Assembly: GCA_029378245.1 (NCBI GenBank)
Contig: JARKIF010000013.1
Coordinates: 372,001 to 436,000, forward strand
Reading direction: 5' to 3'
From: Roridomyces roridus
Lineage: Eukaryota > Basidiomycota > Agaricomycetes > Agaricales > Mycenaceae
Length of the DNA: 64,000 nt
Under the pieces are notes generated by a model. It saw nothing but the letters and a program-made list of their open reading frames with translations. It was not told where the DNA came from and did not search any database. Below, in pieces: positions 1 to 9,927 of the stretch (the stretch's first letter is position 1; every line of letters starts with the position of its first letter). Position numbers and translations under genes: made by a program.

Positions 1-343
1 GTTGATTAGTGCAATAGGTTGCGACCCACCAGAGATCTGCACTGCCGGTATCAAGGAGAACGCTGAAGTCTACGCTTCGGTTGAGTCAGAATCTAACCGA
101 TTTGCGAGAACCTCACCATGACCGTTGACGGTGATGTTCGTGGCGTACTGGAGGACTTGTGAGTACGAGTGACGATAGAGAAACATGGCTACTCACCCCG
201 ATGAGCACAGGATCCGCCGGACTGGGCAAGCTAGCGTTCAGCACGGCTCGTATGTTGACTTCAGTGAGGTTGACTGTGATTGCCCAGCATTGAAGTGTAC
301 CGGCGAGAAGGGTTGCAGCTAGCCAGAGCCGGAAAGAAAGCAT
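1..343 (-). CDS. Aspartic protease (A1 family), 5' part only, runs off the left edge
   Basis: Secreted pepsin-type endopeptidase, N-terminal part. Reading leftwards from ATG at 343, a signal peptide (MLSFRLWLAATLLAG) opens exon 1 (343-197). Two short introns with GT-AG ends follow (196-148, 49 nt, and 116-70, 47 nt). Joining exon 2 (147-117) to exon 3 (69-1) gives GHDFSVLLDTGSADLWWV, the canonical first catalytic aspartate motif (DTGS) with the expected W downstream. The start was chosen at the ATG giving a clean signal peptide; the in-frame stretch upstream is a low-complexity Phe/Leu run. The second catalytic Asp and the rest of the enzyme lie outside the window. A separate aspartic protease is at 13-15 kb. 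Family assignment is firm; specificity is unknown. Confidence 0.85.
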
Positions 344-792
344 GAAGAAGAAGACAAGAAGAAGGAGAGGAAGAAAAAAGATGGCGGGGAAAAAGAAGAA
401 AAATGGCGGGAAGAAGGCAAATAGGGACAACAGAGTGTTTATATCGCACGGGAATCCGCAGTAACGGCAGGCATGCCGGCACGCAGTGTATGAGTTCGAA
501 TGATATCACCCCTGGATGATTCATTGAATAGCCCGAGCTGCTATTGTCAATTGATTCGCGCAGATTCATGACAGGATGTGGGACAACGCCAAGATACGGA
601 TGTTGTGAGGGTAAATGGGATAACGCCTGACGGTGAGAACGACGGTAGAGAAAGCCCACCGCAAGAGACCGCAAGCAGGAGACGATCCGGGAAGATGGTG
701 GTGCGGAGCAAGAGACCGTGGGAATGATCTGTCAAATGTGTGACAGATTACGGGACATCGCCCTTGTCCTCGTCCTCGTCGCTCTCTTGCGG

Positions 793-2453
793 ATGGTGAC
801 TGCAGACAACCTCAACCTCGATGTACTCGAGCTGATCTTCTCCCACCTCGCCGGCAATGACCTGCCCACCGTCGCTCTCGTCAGTCACGCCTTCTTCGGG
901 GCCGTGATTCCATACCTTTACTCCATCCTCCTCTTCCGCCTATCGCAAGCCAAGAGATACCCTCGGGTCATGTCTCCGTTCGCCGCCATCGCTGTGCACC
1001 CTGAGTTTGCGATCCATGTCCGCCATGTCGGTGAGTGGCACGCTCTTTGTGTCTTGCGCGTATGGGCTGACGAGTCCATGCCAGACATCCGCACCATACC
1101 CACAGTGAAAGGACCAATATAACCCGAAATTCCTGGCCGAATGCAGTCGCGCCCTCGCTCTCTGCAACAACCTCACCTCCTTCCGATGCAGCGTCGATTC
1201 ACTCCCGCCTTTCATATCCGTACTCCAAAAGAAGGACCGTCTTCGCGATCTCAGAATCTACGCCAAGTTGACGACGGAGCAATGCTTGAAGATGGTCGGT
1301 GGGGCGGCACAGATTCGTCACTTGACTCTCGACTTTGCGTCTTGGAATGTGATGAATCTGTTGCCACAGTGGGCCGGGGCGCTACGGAGTAGTTTGACGA
1401 CGCTAACCCTCTTCGTGCGTGCTTGTCTTTTATCCTTTTCTTCAGTCTGAAACTTGACTGAGATGGCCAACGAGCTCAACGAAACCGTCCTCGAGTCAGC
1501 ACTGGAGCAGCTCCCCAACCTCCTCGGTCTCCACGTCATCGGCTGCACCAAAATCGACCACGTCTCGATCCTCGGCTTGGTCCACCACACACCCAATCTC
1601 ACCGCATTGTCCATGACCACGGGCGTGCGTGTATATCGTCTCTCTCTGAGCCCACGCTCCAACTCTCCTCACAGGATTGCTCAGCCCGCGCGCTGCCCAC
1701 GCCTGGGACCTCTCTCGCTAATCTCGTGCACCTCGCACTCGACGTTCGCTTCCACAATCAATCCCCTGCCTTTCTAGGCGTTTCATCCACCTCAAGCGTT
1801 GTCCTCACGTCCATCTTCACACACATCGCAGCCTCCTCTCCATCCCTCACCTCCGTCATCCTCAAATACCCCGACCGTCAGAATCCAGTCACGATCGCGT
1901 CTTCGTTCATCCAGCAACAGCTCATCGGAGCGCACGGCCGGACGCTCAAGACGATTGCGCTGATTGACTGTTATGTGGACTTGGACGTCATTGCTGCGAT
2001 TTCCGGATCGTGCGTTGGGTTGGAGAGGTTCGAGGTGATGATTCCCATGCGGGATTTGGTGCGTCCTCCCTTCATCTTGACCCCGTCTCTCCGCTCATCA
2101 GCTGGCTCGCAGAAACTATTCACCGCTGCCCTGTCCAACTCGCACACCCTCCGGCTGCTTGTCGACGCCAACGCGCTGAATACGCAACATCCCCGTCGCT
2201 CGGGCCCGAGTCTGACGCAGGATTATTTGAAGCAGATGTTTACTGCGGTGGCGAGCTTGAGGAAGGTTGTTGGTGGGGATCGGAGGGTTTGGACGGTGTG
2301 TGCTTCTCCCCTGCGAATTCCGAATGCATGCATGCTAATATTTCGATTGACTAGCGCCGGGAAGACGCCCATGCGGGCGGTTTTACCGTGGGGATGGAAC
2401 GCAAGCCGACGTCGCATAGTGCGGCGATACATTGGTTCATGCCGAGGGAGTAG
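793..2453 (+). CDS. F-box / leucine-rich-repeat-like protein
   Basis: Probable substrate adaptor of an SCF ubiquitin ligase. The N-terminus carries an F-box-like stretch (NLNLDVLELIFSHLAG, then ALVSHAFFGAVIPYLYSILLF), followed by leucine-rich segments (LRIYAKL, IRHLTLDF, LPNLLGLHVIGCTKI, LTALSM) typical of basidiomycete F-box proteins. I model six exons: 793-about 1030, about 1112-1414, 1463-1624, 1675-2058, 2113-2295 and 2355-2453. Exons 3 to 6 join in phase with GT-AG introns and end in a tail GMERKPTSHSAAIHWFMPRE. The exon 1/2 junction is unclear: the obvious GTGAGT donor at 1031 does not match the phase of exon 2, so a weak donor at 1027 or a lesion is possible. An in-frame ATG at 724 would add a hydrophobic leader; I prefer 793 because the F-box then sits at the N-terminus. 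Confidence 0.75.
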
Positions 2454-2600
2454 TCGCGAGTTATCTTGGTGAGTGCGTTTGATTTCATGTGGGACGTTGG
2501 CGGCTGACAGGTTGCAGTACTTATGATATAGTCTGTTTTTAGTTTCAATGCATGCTTTTACTACAAATTCGCAAGCTTCCTAAAAATCTCGGTGTTACAC

Positions 2601-3359
2601 TCATTGAGATAGCCCGCACGCGGTCAAACACGAATCCACACCGGCGGCGAGGTTCACGGGGAGGTGCGCCCGCCATGCGTCAATATTACCTCCATCGATC
2701 GTCGTAGGAAACCCAAGCGCAGCATCCACCACATCCGAATCCAGCATCCAAAAGTTGGTCGCGATGTCGCTCCTCCCTGGATCCTCGCTGTTGAGCGCAG
2801 CGACAAAGACAGCGGGCGAGCACGTCGGATTTTGTTGATAGTGGATACTCCCCATAGGGAAGACCGTGCCCTGATACTGCGCGAGCTGAGTCTGAATCTC
2901 GGTGTTGAAGCCATTTTCCTGGACCATCCCCGTATCGAGGATGCCCTCCACGACGATGAACATCTCGGACGCACGCGGGTGGCTGTGCGGGATGTTGAGT
3001 CCGCACGGGCCCACTAAAGACACGGCGCCTGCTATACCCATCTCCTCGAGGATCGGGAAGTTGTCCACCGTAGCGAGGAGGATAGAGCCTCCTTTGGCGC
3101 CGGCGGTGACTGTTTGTTGGTTAAAGTCGAAGACTGTGAGTTGGCGGAGGGCAGCGCCGGTGAGGAGGTTGCCTGAGCTGTCGAGGAGAAGCTTTTTGAG
3201 GCGATCGTTCTGGCTCGCTTGCCCTTTGAGCCCGGAGGCGATGGCAGGGGCGTTGGCAACCAGTGGGACGGGGCCGGGTGTCGGCACAGATGCCTGCGGT
3301 GCAGGGACCGCGTAGGCGGAGAGGATGATAAGGGAAAGAGCGGTAAGGAGTGTGAACAT
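2601..3359 (-). CDS. Secreted germin-like cupin (spherulin-type)
   Basis: Single-exon protein of about 252 residues. A signal peptide (MFTLLTALSLIILSAYAVPA) precedes a germin-type cupin_1 domain. The first cupin motif is visible as PCGLNIPHSHPRASEMFIVVEG-type sequence with the two metal-binding histidines (HSH) and glutamate. The second motif, GTVFPMGSIHYQQN, supplies the third histidine. Germin-like proteins bind Mn or Fe, and members act as oxalate oxidase, superoxide dismutase or have no known activity; the activity here cannot be decided. Two cysteines near the C-terminus (SCLTACG) may pair. The start is taken at the ATG beginning the signal peptide, since the upstream in-frame codons lack an ATG. 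A TATA-like site lies about 140 bp upstream. Confidence 0.88.
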   Translation of the reverse strand: MFTLLTALSLIILSAYAVPAPQASVPTPGPVPLVANAPAIASGLKGQASQNDRLKKLLLDSSGNLLTGAALRQLTVFDFNQQTVTAGAKGGSILLATVDNFPILEEMGIAGAVSLVGPCGLNIPHSHPRASEMFIVVEGILDTGMVQENGFNTEIQTQLAQYQGTVFPMGSIHYQQNPTCSPAVFVAALNSEDPGRSDIATNFWMLDSDVVDAALGFPTTIDGGNIDAWRAHLPVNLAAGVDSCLTACGLSQ

Positions 3360-3499
3360 TCTGGTTCTGGACAAGTGTCAGCGATCGAGGTACTCGTCAA
3401 AAGGAATGGGAGTCTTTACGAATGAACGATTGAGATGTTTCAAAAGACTGTGAGGATGCGACCGAAGTAGCTGGGGAAACGGTCTTGAGGTCGTCGCAC

Positions 3500-3505
3500 T
3501 TTATA
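3500..3505 (-). promoter_or_regulatory. TATA-box-like element upstream of the cupin gene
   Basis: TATAAA on the minus strand, about 140 bp before the cupin ATG at 3359. Position and sequence fit a core promoter with a 5' leader of roughly 100 nt. Inference only. Confidence 0.4.
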
Positions 3506-4681
3506 CATGTCCAAAAGTCGTGAGAGTTGACTGCATCGGGTTAGTACCGCCGTCCATGGGCGCGAAAGAAAATGCATTCCAGTACCTGAAGTACGTCACC
3601 GGCAGCGGGATGATCTGCCAGCGCGCAACTTCAATGAATGCATAATACTAATAGTATCCCCACCATGCTACATCTGTGATGCACAATGCATTTCAGCTTG
3701 ACTTGCCCGTAATACATTCATGCTCCCTGGAGATCGGCATCCAGACGTAAGGCACGGAGTATTCAGCGGATTCCAGGCACTAAAATTGTTCGATTTGCCA
3801 TGAGAAATGCGAACCTGAATCCGCAGTTATTCCGGACATTGAGTATAAGAATAACCCATCGAATAGATATTAGAACGTACTAGTAGCCTGGCAGCTGCTG
3901 CGACGACACTATTGAAATGCGTATGAATTCAGTAAGCAACCGTACGGAACATACCTACATTACCTCCCAGGCTCCCACACACGCCCTGCCCCGTAGATGC
4001 CCGCAAAACTCTCATCGAATATTCCTGCCCTTCTTGAAGGATTTTGCGTTCTCCACTGAAGACTTGCAGTGCACATGCGGTGGACTCTCGCGTCTCTCAC
4101 CGCAAGCCCGCCCACGTACGGCTTTGATAAAGATACGAGTGACAGACAAACGTGGCAGGCGAGTACTGTTGTCGGGACACTAAGAGCTGAGAGATCCAAG
4201 GGTACGGCAGCAACAAGAGTGGCCTCTTCATTCGCCTAGGCGTCGTGACTCGTCTGTCGACGTTTGAGGGAGTAGAACCATTTGGAGTCCGAGTACGCCC
4301 GAGAAAGAGGTTCGCGGCCAAAAGCTGAAGCCGAGGGAGACTGATGGTGCCGGCGAATCAAATTTGATTCTCGTGATGGCCGCCCGCTAATCAGATGCCG
4401 GCCTCAATCCGGCTCACAACGCCGATGTGGATCTCAGACCCGGGCAGCGAATACGACCTCGCCGGGGCTCGTCCCAGACACCGCAGGCACAGAGAGCCAT
4501 CGAGTGCCTGATAATGCGCCGACACAGAGCGTTGATGGCAGGTAGGCATGATAATGTGGCACCTCGGCATGTGCTAACCGAGCGGAATAAATTATTATAT
4601 TATATGTGAGCTAATCTATCTAACCCTAATCTAAGCATAACCCTTGGAATGTCTACATATTTGTCAAAGTCTCCGTCCAAA
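3506..4681. other. Intergenic, no gene seen
   Basis: About 1.2 kb between the cupin promoter and the 3' end of the Zn2Cys6 gene. Open frames here are short, lack splice-consistent continuation and show no recognisable domain. Confidence 0.6.
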
Positions 4682-6663
4682 TCAAAGTCCCCTGGAAGCC
4701 TCCTGGATTCGGGAGATCTGGTATTCTGCAAAAGTGAATCGTCAAAAACGAAGTGTTTGTATCATGAATAACGCACTGAGCAGCGGGCACGTCTCGACAA
4801 ACACGGCCATGGCGGAAACGGCACGAGCAAGTAGGGACGTGAGGACCATACTCTCTTGTGGAGAGCGCACTTTGAGCTGTGGGATCTCATCCATGACCGC
4901 CTGGCACGCAATCATCCACACGGTCTATTTGTACACAAAAGAGATGAGTCATGGTCGGGTTGAGAGACGCGGACGGACTCACCCCCATAACCGGATTAAT
5001 ATACGCGTTCACCGTGCCCTGCCTCGGTGCAGTCTCGGCAACGATTTCGAGCACAGCTCGCGCCGACGAAAGACGCTTCCGTCGTGAATCCATCACGGCG
5101 TTGACTGCAGCGATGCTGTGTAACTGAATGGTTGCCGCGTGCCCGATGCTGTGAGCGACGATCAACGCCCGCGTCATCGCCGGCGTCGGGTTCGGGACTG
5201 TTCCTGGCGAGCCGAGCGCTGTACGGAAGGATTCTATGTGCACGTCGAGAGCATAGAAGGTGGCTTGAAATATTGGCACTTGGGTTGGAGGCATCACTGT
5301 AAGTACTGTTCAATTTGTGTGAACCGTGGGAAGAAAGCCAACTTACCCGGATTCCAGCTCCGTGCAAGCTTATCGGCCTGCTGCCAGAGGAGTGATCCTT
5401 TCGCGAGTCCTGTCATCGTCGACATCCTGTGAGTCTCCGGCGGGCCCGTCAAGAAAGTCTGAACAGTCTGGCTATATCGAGCGCTCGGATGCATCTTTCC
5501 CTATTCATCCGTGTCAACAATGCAATCATTTCGAGATTTCGACCAAAATCCACCTGTTCATAATCGTGGAGCTCCAACGGCCACGGAGTGTCGAACGACG
5601 ACGAGCGACTCTCGTTGCGGAGGTCTCGTGCGGGCTCTTGTTTCAATGCCGTAGCCCAGAGGTTGTCCAGAATAACAGTCATCCAGCAGGCGTGAATTCG
5701 CTCGCCCTCTTCCACGGCGTCTCTGGGGGGCGGAATCATCCCCACCGACGGTGCGTTTACATTTGCGGACCGAATCGAATGCAGGGACGAGCTCAGCGCG
5801 AGGGCCACCGCCGCCGCCGTATGGTATTTGCCTTCGACAAATCGACCCGATGAAAAGAAATAATGCGCGAGGAGGATTTCGGCTTGGAGTGTGTGAAGTG
5901 CCTTGTACGGGTGCGAGCTCGCTAGATCTGTGGATGCTAGACTGAGCGTGCGGGCCAGACAACTCGGCTCGTGGACCTGTAGGGCCGGTGGGGAGAAACG
6001 TAAACCCCAAAGACAAGCGGCAAATAGTAGAGATGGTGCGGGTCGTTTGTCATGGCCCAGTGGGTATTTCTTCACTGCCGAGCGGCGGAAGCTAGGCACG
6101 TGTATGAAGAACCCAAAGTCGCTGGCGTATGGGAGGAAACGATCAAGTCTGGAGGAATGAGATGATAACTGGGTGATTGATTGGGCAGACTTACAAAGTC
6201 TGAAGCATATCAATAGGTGGTTCACTGCGCGTGCGGAAGATATCATTTTCTACGTATCAACATTATTGAGAGCTTGGTTTGTTTTCGATCATCATTACGA
6301 ACCGGGAGAATAAAGTGGCTTTGCCGGAGCGTACGGCTTATGCAACTGAACCGTGGTCACCGGAGGAACCTCTGTAGGGTGCTCCAATTCGTAAATCCGC
6401 TGTTCAACACGTGCGATGTTCTCCTGGAGAATTTGAACCCGAGCCTGGGCGTATTCGCCCACGTATTCGCAGTCGTCTGGACGGTTGGCACGCGCGCATT
6501 GGCCGCATACGGGGTGGACGCCGTCACATTTCTGTTGATTTGAGGGCTGGTTAACCTTGACTAGTTGGCCGTGTTGCACAGTCGATCTCACCATCTTCCT
6601 TCTCCGACAGTTGTAACACGCTTGACCGCGCTTCAGATTCTTTTCAGGTAGAGTGTTGGACAT
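4682..6663 (-). CDS. Zn(II)2Cys6 fungal-specific transcription factor
   Basis: Nuclear transcriptional regulator. Exon 1 begins MSNTLPEKNLKRGQACYNCR and, after removal of a short intron, gives the six-cysteine zinc cluster C-x2-C-x6-C-x5-C-x2-C-x7-C (ACYNCRRRKMKCDG, then HPVCGQCARANRPDDC). This is followed by a coiled-coil-like stretch (ARVQILQENIARVEQRIYELEH). The downstream exons encode the fungal middle-homology region: PLGHDKRPAPSLLFAACLWG, then a helix-rich region (LHTLQAEILLAHYFFSSGR, IPPPRDAVEEGERIHACWMT). The C-terminal exon, after a final intron, gives KYQISRIQEASRGL and the stop at 4682-4684. Overall layout is as in the family. Neighbours suggest no target pathway. Confidence 0.85.
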
Positions 6664-8154
6664 TGGGGGTGTGTTGAATGTGGTCGAGTTGAGAATATTG
6701 TAGTCAGCAGTGACCCCATCCCTGCTTTAATACGAGTCAATGAAACAAACGCTGTGGCTGTTTGTAATCCAGCGCCGATGAACACCGTCCTAGTTCTTCA
6801 GAACGTGACGCGGGGCCGACGCGTTTTGAACTCAGCTGTGTACACTCACTCTGCCGCCTCACATCCCCGTGTCCAGGCCGAATTCCCAAATATAGCACTC
6901 CTTTGATTTCCCATCAATTCCGTGCCGTTCGACGCGTCATCTCCGACGCCGTGGTCGTTTTCCTCCGAATTGAAGTCTGCACAGTGTCCTAGGGTCTGCA
7001 GTTTGAGACCCTGCTAGCGGAATTGGCGTTATCAGGGTATTTCGGTTCGATTTTCAGCGTTTTTGCAATTTCTCCTTCTCCACCGAGTCCGCTTGGTTCA
7101 ACTGAGCCTGAACCCCACGTTACGGCGCAGTCGATAGCTATTCACGCCTCACGACCGCTGTGGCCCAGACGGTCGTTTGGACGGTTGCCGTGTCACAAAG
7201 CACCGCACGTGCTGCGGAACAACTTTTCAACAACATTTTCTGCGGTTCAACTGCGGTTTTGACCCTGAGCGATGTGAAAGCAAAAAAGGTGTCTACCTCA
7301 GAAGAGCAGCTGGCTCGGAGCAGCCTTGAAAACATTTGCCTTGCTCTCACCGAGATACCCTGATTCTGTCCAGGGTTCAATCTGATGTCCGTTAGCATAG
7401 CAGCGGTATCATCTCCGAGTCAGCAGTTGACTAGTAAAGTCACGTTATGTTTCTACTAATTAAACCGCGTTGAAAGACTAATAGTAATCCGAAAGGAAAA
7501 TTAGAAATATCTGCTTAGTGCTACACCCAGGCCGTTGATGCGTCGATCCTCCTCGGACCATCAGTTGTCTGCTGAAAATAATGCGTCCAAGTCTCTACAG
7601 GCACGAGTACAACTACTAGCTTCGCACATGTCGCGCATTCAATTCGACTATCCCTTCTACATAGGCGAACACTTATGAACGGGAATTCGAGGAATATCGG
7701 TGATGACGGAATCCCGTTGGTGAGTATAACACAACGAAGAATGAGTGACATGTGTTATAGCGTCTGTTTACAAGAGACTAGTTGGTGAGCCACAATCAAC
7801 CAGAGGGCTACATGCATGTGTCCTGATTCATGACGACGTCACGGTTCCGCGAGACTGTACCGCCTGGACTACCCGAAGACCCCGGCGTCTACCTGTTGTT
7901 CCGCACGTCACGGTCCTGTGATGCCACAATCGTGAAACCAGTGGAATCACGATGCTTTCCCATGCACGCTGGAACATACATTCAATCAAATTGCATTTCA
8001 ACAGCCATCAGCCTCGCAACAACCACTAGTTGAAACGGCATCATTTGTTCATGAATCATTTCTTCGGCACTTTTCAAATCCCGATGTTAGAATGGTGACC
8101 CAGGAGCGTGTACAAGACGACGGACAAAGACCAACACCGGGGGCAAAGTCCGAC
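6664..8154. other. Intergenic, no gene seen
   Basis: About 1.5 kb upstream of the Zn2Cys6 gene. It probably contains that gene's promoter. Open frames are short and overlap on both strands, and none has a recognisable domain. Confidence 0.55.
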
Positions 8155-8173
8155 GCATGTCGTTTTGACATGC
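8155..8173. repeat. Small perfect inverted repeat within a GCATGT-rich patch
   Basis: GCATGTC (8155-8161) and GACATGC (8167-8173) form a 7-bp stem with a 5-nt loop. Further GCATGT copies follow up to about 8212. It lies just before the foldback element at 8240. Function unknown. Confidence 0.5.
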
Positions 8174-8239
8174 CTCGTTCGCATGTCTCGACGCATGTTC
8201 CAACGCACATGTGCCTCAAAGTGTAAGGGCAGTCACATA

Positions 8240-8706
8240 AGGTAGAGGCCATACAAATGCTGTGAACGTCACGTGAAATTCCCAAATATGGGTAAATTCT
8301 CGAAATAATACTGTAGAGTGGGTTGTAAGGCAGATAGGGCTTATCCCTTCCATGAATCTGTAGATATATGTACCCAAAGGTCCCAAACCAATCCGCTTAA
8401 TATTTGAGTCACCAGAAAAAATGTAGTTCTCGCAAAGTTCTCGTCGCAAGATCGACAGATGTTTGTCATCAAACTCATCATTTGGTGATGGCTTCGAGTT
8501 GGGCACCTTGCGACGGGAACTACTTTGTTGCCTCTTGCTCAAATATTAAGCCAATTTTTGGGGGTACTCTCAAGACCATAATCTTGGGATTCATGGAAGG
8601 GATAAGGCCTATCTATCCTACAACCCATTCTAGAGCATTATTTCGAGAATTTACCCATATTTGGGAATTTCACGTGACGTTCACAGCGTTTGTATGGCCT
8701 CTACCT
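8240..8706. mobile_element. Foldback MITE with TA target duplication (Tc1/mariner-like)
   Basis: A 467-bp element whose left half (8240 to about 8449) is repeated in inverted orientation in its right half (about 8500-8706), so nearly the whole element is an imperfect palindrome. The termini are AGGTAGAGGCC at the left and GGCCTCTACCT at the right, each flanked by TA (8238-8239 and 8707-8708). A TA duplication is the hallmark of Tc1/mariner-type insertion. No transposase is encoded; frames within it are mirror images of each other. A transcript would fold into a long hairpin. Confidence 0.8.
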
Positions 8707-9927
8707 TAGCAAACACCAGGACGGCCGCAGTGATCCGGAATTTCTAATCAGCCCTCCATGATGATTTGCGATCAACCATCAATCAAAGTTCAAATTGTTA
8801 AAGTCAAAGGGTAAAAATTCCACAAAGTTCGGGAGTTGAGATAACATGACCACCGGACTTTTGATGGCTGTGTTGCGGTGATCTGCCGCTGCGGCTGCCA
8901 TCACGCCTGCTCCTCTCACATCACGGCGTCCTCTCATGCATATATTTAAACACTGGGCATTTATTGAAGGTAAAGAATGTTCATTGAAGGACCAAGAACG
9001 GTAGATACATAGGGTGGGTAGGTCAGGGCGGCGGTCAATTCCTGTTTCTGAACGATAGACCGTGGCAATGGCGGGGCGCGCGAGGGAGGAATGGAGGGCG
9101 TGCAAGGGGAGAGGCGCACTCAGGCGGCTATGTGCGGCGACATGTGCGCGGGTGAGAATGTGGGCATACGTGGGGCGGAGAGCGACTGCGTCGTGCGATT
9201 GGGTGCGCAAGCTGTGATGTCGGCAAACGGCAAACGGCTGCGAAGCAGAAGCAGGAAGCAGTGTAGTCGAGGCTTCGAGCGCGAAGACTGGCGAGAAGGG
9301 CGAGGTCAGTTGATCAGGGAATAAGGACACGGACGATCTCAGCCTGATTGAGCAGGCTGCAGCGTGGGCCGTGGTGATTCGATACGGGTGACATCGGGGC
9401 GTGCTGGCGAGATGGCGTTCGCGGGGCGTCAAGGCAACAGCGGGCTGCGACGCGCAGGCACTCGATGAGGGTGGAGGCAGAGACAGGAGGAGGGATCATT
9501 GATCATTTTGATGCATATGACGACATCGCTGACATGCCGATCGGCACATCACCGCCATCACCCAAAATCCCGGTGGTCCTGTGGTCCTGTGGTCCTGTTA
9601 TCTCAACTCCCGGACGCACTCAAAAATTCCGGTCAACAGCCCCGTCGAAATTCGGCATGCCACTTCACAGTCTTTTTGGTGCTTAATTGCTCCCATTCAG
9701 CAATATTGACTAGTTTCCCTCACTCATTCGACTTTCGTGGCCAACGACAAGTCTGATCGAATTTCGAATAGTATTTTTATATGTTGTCACAGTCCTGGGA
9801 GCTGAGTCATCGTCAACCAGACAGCAAAGCCGCCCCGTGTCCCAACCGTGTTGTACTAGTAGATCGTCAAGTTCATTCTATGAATGGCTATAAGGTACAA
9901 TTGAGAAAATTCCTAAGTAGTGTATGC
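8707..9927. other. Intergenic with candidate inverted-repeat element
   Basis: An inverted repeat pairs 8830-8855 with 9570-9613: GGGAGTTGAGATAACA recurs, reverse-complemented, in the right arm. The right arm also contains about three tandem copies of a GTGGTCCTG unit. The interval includes a 217-codon minus-strand frame (8779-9432) with no recognisable domain and biased composition. This may be an old non-autonomous transposon; target duplications were not found. Confidence 0.4.

Noticed and set aside
8779..9432. 217-codon open frame on the minus strand
   Set aside because: Composition is biased, no domain or splice continuation, and it lies within a candidate inverted-repeat element; not called a gene.
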